A stretch of DNA of 64,000 nt from Polytrichum commune (Eukaryota; Streptophyta; Polytrichopsida; Polytrichales; Polytrichaceae). Position 1 is the first letter of the stretch. The number at the start of each line of letters is the position of its first letter. The stretch covers positions 6,386,001 to 6,450,000 of the forward strand of contig OX485809.1 of the NCBI GenBank assembly GCA_950295325.1, given 5' to 3'. A program made the position numbers and the translations under genes. Shown here piece after piece: positions 59,294 to 64,000 of the stretch. The notes beneath the pieces were generated by a model, which had not been told where the DNA came from, did not search any database, and was given only the letters and a program-made list of their open reading frames with translations.

Positions 59294-62200
59294 ATGGCGG
59301 ATGGGGTTGTTATATTGTCGCCTCCTGAGGCTAGCCATGCGGCTTTGGATGACATCTCACAAGAAGAGGTGTTTGATTCGTTCATCTGATACAAGTGTTC
59401 TTGTATTGTATCAATGTTGCATTGACATTCTGGGTTTAGAGTTATTTTCTTATGCTTTCTTTCTCTTATGTTGTAGATTGATGTTCCGGCTATACCCGAC
59501 TGCATAAGACCTCTTGCTGAGTCGAATCCAGCTGAAGCAGAGTTAACGATTCGTAGATCGCAAAAACAAGACTCCAACACCGTGATTCAGCGGGTTCGAT
59601 TCAAGCCTCTAGGGAAGTCTCGTTTCTCAATTCCATTGTGTCGGTTGCGGACTCTTCCTCTTGTTCGGCCAATCAACGACGTTGATGTTTCTCGTTTGGA
59701 GAATGAGTTTGTGATGGGGTATCGTGATGGTGACCGAGCTATGTACGTCTCAGCATACAACAACCTCGATGAGCCTCTTGATGTCTCCGATGACATCAAG
59801 TCCTCCTGGAGTCCATTATGGCAGGAGGCCAATGCAGAGTTTGATGCCATACTCCAAAAAGACTCCGACCTTGCTTACTTTGTTGGCAAAATGTTCTTCG
59901 TGTGGGAAGGGAACCATCGATTGACAGCTTGGTGGAGGCATATCAACAATCATCACCCGTTGGACAAAAATTGGCATATATGGGCTGATTGTATTGTGGT
60001 GGATGCAAGAAATTGCACCGCTCTCTTTCTTAATGCTATGAATGACATCAACTGGTGAGTTCAACATTTAATGTTGTTGATCGTCTCTTTTGTTTGTTCG
60101 CATTTTCTCCTCTAACATTTTATTTGTCTAGGTCCACGGAGCATGACCATGTTAAGGACAACCTCCCCGCCAAGTTACTTCGCATTCGCACGTTTGGAAA
60201 GATGAGGCTAGAGGAGTTCAAAGACCTCCTTTCCGTTTCGGACTACAAGATGTGTGAGTCCAAGATGGAGAAGAGTCCTACTTGGTATCCCCTGACATTA
60301 GATGTCTTCGTCAAGTTCTTATACAAGGTAAATTTTGTATACATTTTCCACTCCCATCCTTCTCCCACGTCTATGTGCGCTTCTTATCCTTATTTTTGTT
60401 TTTTTCAGAGGGAGATATCCAACGCGGCTGATACCGCGGCAAGGTTATATCGTGAGGCTACTCCGGAGGCTCAGAGAACTGCTACCGATATTTGGAATGC
60501 TATGACAAAAGCCCAAGATAGGTTGATCAAAACCATTCGTTCTCGGAACTTTGAGAAGTTCATTTCCGTTGCCCACAAGGACAACGGTGATGATTTCTTC
60601 AACGAGGTGTCTCTCCTATCTTTGTTTTTTGGTTTAGTTTTTCATCCTCCTATGAATTTTGCCGTGTTTGTTTTATCTTTATTTTACTTATCTTTCTTCT
60701 ATGTGGCAGATTGACCGTCATTTCTCCGCTTTCCTGGTCACTGATATGACAATTGAGAAACTTCAAAAGGTGGCCACCACACATGTAGATTCCCACTTCA
60801 AGGCCAAGTGGCTACGTTGGTGGAACTCTCCTCCCGAGGTCAAGGATAAGAATAGATTTCCCTCCGATCTCCCTCTTAGGGAGAAAGTCCTCGACAACTG
60901 GCTCAACAAAGCTTCTTTCTAGGCTCAGGTGCATCCTCAGTATTTTGACTCCGTTTCTTCCTTTCCATTCTACATGTGGGATTCGAGTGGGTCATGCCAA
61001 GGTTTCGGATTTCAAGGGGATAGTGGGGTATTAGTGGGCCATGTTGAGGTTTCGGATTTGAATTAGATAAGCTAAATTCAGATCATGAGTCGAATAAGTG
61101 GCCAGGTTGATGTCTCAGATTTCTAGTTAATAAGCTAAGTTCAGATTCTCAGCCGAATAACTGGCCTGGTTAAGGTTTCAGTTTTCTAGAATATAAGCTA
61201 AGTTCTGATTTTGAGTCGTATAAGTGGCCATGTTTGAGGTTTCAGACTTCTAGTTGATAAGCAAGGTTCAGATTATGAGTCTCATAAGTGGCCAGTTTGA
61301 GGTTTCAGATTTGTAGTTGATAAGCAAGGTTCTGATTATGAGCCTAATAAGTGGCCAAGTTAGAGGTTTCAGATTTGTACTTGATAAGCTATGTTCAGAT
61401 TTTGAGCCTAATATGTGGCCATATTAGAGGGTTCAGATTTCTAGTATGTAATCTAATTCCAGATTTTCAGTCTAGTTTTGAGGTCCACTAAATACTTGGC
61501 CAAGGGGGGGGGACCCTCTCAATTCCGAGAGGGTGGGGATATTGGGGTTTTTGTGGGCCATGTGTAAGGTCTCAGATTTGTAGTTCATAAGGAAGGTTCA
61601 GATTATGAGCCTAATAAGTGGCCATGTTAGTGGTTTCAGATTACTCGTTAATAAGCTAGGTTCAGATTATGAGCCTAATAAGTGGCCAAGTTAGAGGTTT
61701 CAGATTTGTACTTGATAAGCTAGGTTCAATTCTTGAGCCTAATATGTGGCCATATTAGAGGGTTCAGATTTCTAGTATGTAATGTAATTCCAGATTTTTA
61801 GTCTAGTTTTGAGGTCCACTAAATATTTGGACAGGGGGGGGGACCCTCTCGATTCCGAGAGGATTAGGTAAGTGGGGTTTTAGCGGGCCATGTTTTAGGT
61901 TTCAGCTTTGTATTTGATAATCAATGTTTTGATTATGAGCCTAATAAGTGGCCATGTTAGAGGGTTCAGATTTCTAGTATGTAAGCTAATTCCATATTTT
62001 CAGTCTAATTTTGAGGTCAAAGAAATATTTGGACAAGGGGGGGGGGCCTCTCGTTTCCGAGAGGGTGGGGTAAGAGGGGTTTTAGTGGGCCATGTTAAGG
62101 TGTCAGATTTGTAGTTAATGAGCTAGGTTTAGATTATGAGGCTAATATGTGGCCATGTTAGAGGGTTCAGAATTCTAGTATGTAAGCTAATTCCAGATTC

Positions 62201-64000
62201 TCTGTCTAGTTTTGAGGTCCACTAAATATTTGGCCAAGGGGGGGGGGGGGACCCTCTCGATTCCGAGAGGGTGGGGATAGTGGGGTTTTAGTGGGCCATG
62301 TGTAAGGTCTCAGATTTGTAGTTAATGAGCTAGGTTCAGATTATGAGCCTAATAAGTGGCCAAGTTTGAGGTTTCAGATTTTTGGTTGATAAGCTAGGTT
62401 CAGATTATGAGGGAAAGAAGTGGCCATGTTAGAGGTTTCAGATTTGTAGTTGATAAGCAAGGTTCAGATTATGAGCCTAATAAGTGGCCAAGTTAGAGGT
62501 TTCAGATTTGTACTTGATAAGCTAGGTTCAGATTATGAGGGAAATAAGTGGCCATGTTTGCGGTTTCAGATTTGTAGTTGATAAGCTAGGTTTAGATTAT
62601 GAGTCTAATATGTGGCCATGTTTGAGGTTTCAGATTTGTAGTTGATAAGCTAAATTCAAATTTTCAGCCTAATAAGTGGCCAGGTTAAGGTTTCATAGTT
62701 CTAGTTAATAAGCTAAGTTCATATTTCTAATGTCTTAAGGGGCCATGTTAGAGGTCTATGTTGTCAAAATTGAATTTTGTTTTTCATATATGGTTCAAGT
62801 TAGAGTGGAGTATGTTATCAAGTACCATCCCCTTACTATTTTCTTTGTTGTCATAGTTGGAGAAGGGGGTTGAGGGTGAGATAGCTTCATTTGAAAATGA
62901 GTGTTCCGTTGAAATCGATTGGAGTTCCGCGGAGGATATTTATCAACCGGCCAATTATGTTGAGCATTGGAGGCTGAATCTTTGGGACAAGGCATTTCTG
63001 GTTTATTTTGACGACAAGGGAGATTTGAAATTTATCAAAGGCCTTGATCTCATGGATTTTGAGGAAGGCCCCATAGCAATCAAACGCGTCGCTTACCGGT
63101 AATATTTTGAGTTTTCTTTTATTTCATATAGTTTTTGTTTCATTTCAATCCCGCCACCTTTTTTGTTTATGATGTTCTTCATTTTACAGGTTCATCCACC
63201 GTGAGCTCGTTGTGAAGAATGCTTTACCTTCTTCGTGCTTGCCAACCTTCCTTGTAGATTGGGTCGATGTCAACTCCGATCTTTGTGTGTATACGCCCGT
63301 GCAAGTTTCCAAGTTTTCGGAGTCTCACTTGCAAGCTGGGGGATGGTACTTGGATTGTTCTGGAGGATTTGTGCCTGAGGTAGAGAAGCCTCTTTTTTCC
63401 ACCCTTGTGAGTAGTGCTCCCGAGGTGACCTTTGTCCCCTTTGAGGAGCCCGACATTGTTGAGCTTCCTCCTCCACCGCCCAAGGCACCAAAAGGAAAGG
63501 GAAGAGCTAGGAATACCGGCACTCAATCAACTCGGTCTGCCTCAAAGACCCTTGTTCAACCACCCACCCTTTTATAGAGTCCACCTAGTACTCCCTCCGT
63601 TGCTCCATCAGTTGCTCCATCAGTTGCTCCATCAGCTGCCCCCTCTATCACTCCATCCGCATCTCGTCCACAAACTATTGCTACTCCTTCACACAGTGGC
63701 ACTTCTCTACTCTCCTTGCCTCGCAAGAGGAAGGCCGCCCTCTTGGATACGAGTGCCACCTCTTCGGATTCCCCTACCACGCTTGCCCTCATCGAAAATG
63801 TGGACATGGTACAACTCATGCTCGATTCCGACCTTGCAGGAGGTCCCCTCCCGGCATATACGCGCATACAAGAGTTCATTGCCAAGGTTTGTATGTTTTC
63901 TTTTGGCATTCATCAGACTCCTTTTAGTTTGGTTTGCTTTTGTTTTTCCTTCTCCATTTTTTCTCATGAATTTTTCATTGCAGGCCGGGGAAGGTCGCTC
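59294..64000 (+). CDS. Multi-exon gene with ParB-like motif and two in-frame TAG codons (runs off window)
   Basis: Exons: 59294-59368, 59477-60054, 60132-60327, 60409-60606, 60710-60928, 62857-63098, 63190-63886 and 63984 onward. All have GT-AG borders and all phases agree, about 740 codons. It starts MADGVVILSPPEAS. Exon 2 has VWEGNHRLTAWWRHI, followed by ADCIVVDARNCTALFLNAMN. This resembles the G-x-H-R-x-x-A core and following strand/helix of ParB/sulfiredoxin-fold proteins, so a ParB-like domain is inferred. Exon 7 is rich in Pro, Ser and Thr with a SVAP repeat and a basic PRKRKA segment (possible nuclear signal). TAG at 60,920-60,922 and at 63,575-63,577 interrupt the frame; open coding continues after each. 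It may be a pseudogene of recent origin or a transposon gene. Satellite repeats lie upstream and in intron 5. The function is not known. Confidence 0.7.
60960..62760 (+). repeat. Hairpin/G-quadruplex satellite array inside intron 5
   Basis: Same units as the 54.9-59.1 kb block and the same orientation relative to the gene. Four hairpins are present (about 61,514, 61,844, 62,047, 62,251), the second with one stem mismatch. G-runs of up to 13 precede the hairpins (62,238). It fills nearly all of the 1,928-bp intron between the exons ending at 60,928 and starting at 62,857. Confidence 0.92.

Overview
This window is nuclear DNA of a land plant. Many genes are split by GT-AG introns. One gene is the plant form of the peroxin PEX6, another is an At1g29790-type plant methyltransferase, and a third sequence is a relic of a subfamily-I (ETR1/ERS) ethylene receptor. 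Most of the rest is transposable elements of typical plant families (Mutator-like, hAT, Copia, PIF/Harbinger-like MITEs), and many are nested. The species cannot be named from the sequence. The long repeat-filled introns and the type of MULE suggest a large genome, possibly of a non-flowering lineage, but that is only an impression.

Layout. (1) 0.3-8.8 kb, minus strand: eight exons of PEX6 (N domain and first AAA domain). The second ATPase domain lies beyond the left edge. Its introns hold inverted and tandem repeats. (2) 8.8-13.1 kb: intergenic, with two complete MITEs (TSDs TAA and TTA) and a relic end resembling a MULE TIR. (3) 13,092-23,880: one complete 10.8-kb MULE with 68-bp terminal inverted repeats. 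It carries a Ulp1-type cysteine protease gene on the plus strand and a MULE/SWIM transposase gene on the minus strand. Both genes have a few disabling lesions. (4) 23.9-30.4 kb: gene-poor, with a hAT-like MITE (28,743-29,334) and the relic of a second MULE transposase. (5) 30.6-40.9 kb: a decayed Copia element (minus strand) whose gag is split by a 6,660-bp hAT transposon (32,838-39,497, 8-bp TSD CTAACAAG). The hAT carries its own transposase gene (two in-frame stops) and a captured piece of an ethylene receptor gene. It is itself interrupted by a 2,286-bp solo-LTR-like insert (5-bp TSD GTGGG). (6) 41.16-43.07 kb: an unusual A-B-A'-B' inverted-repeat structure. (7) 43-47 kb: MULE relic and unassigned sequence. 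(8) 47.3-48.9 kb, minus: methyltransferase gene with a 129-bp in-frame tandem duplication in its SAM-binding segment. (9) 49.4-53.7 kb: a short charged plus-strand ORF convergent with an apparently intact, about 1,056-aa MULE-type transposase with a SWIM finger. (10) 54.9-64.0 kb: a family of about 20 units, each with a perfect or near-perfect hairpin followed by a G-quadruplex motif. These units flank, and lie inside an intron of, an eight-exon gene with a ParB-like motif. Every splice phase of that gene agrees, yet it has two in-frame TAG codons.

The most notable items are the hairpin/G4 repeat family wrapped around the ParB-like gene, the dated three-level nest with a captured ethylene-receptor fragment, the Ulp1-bearing MULE with exact ends, and the A-B-A'-B' structure. 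All functional calls rest on motif recognition and remembered families; no search was run.
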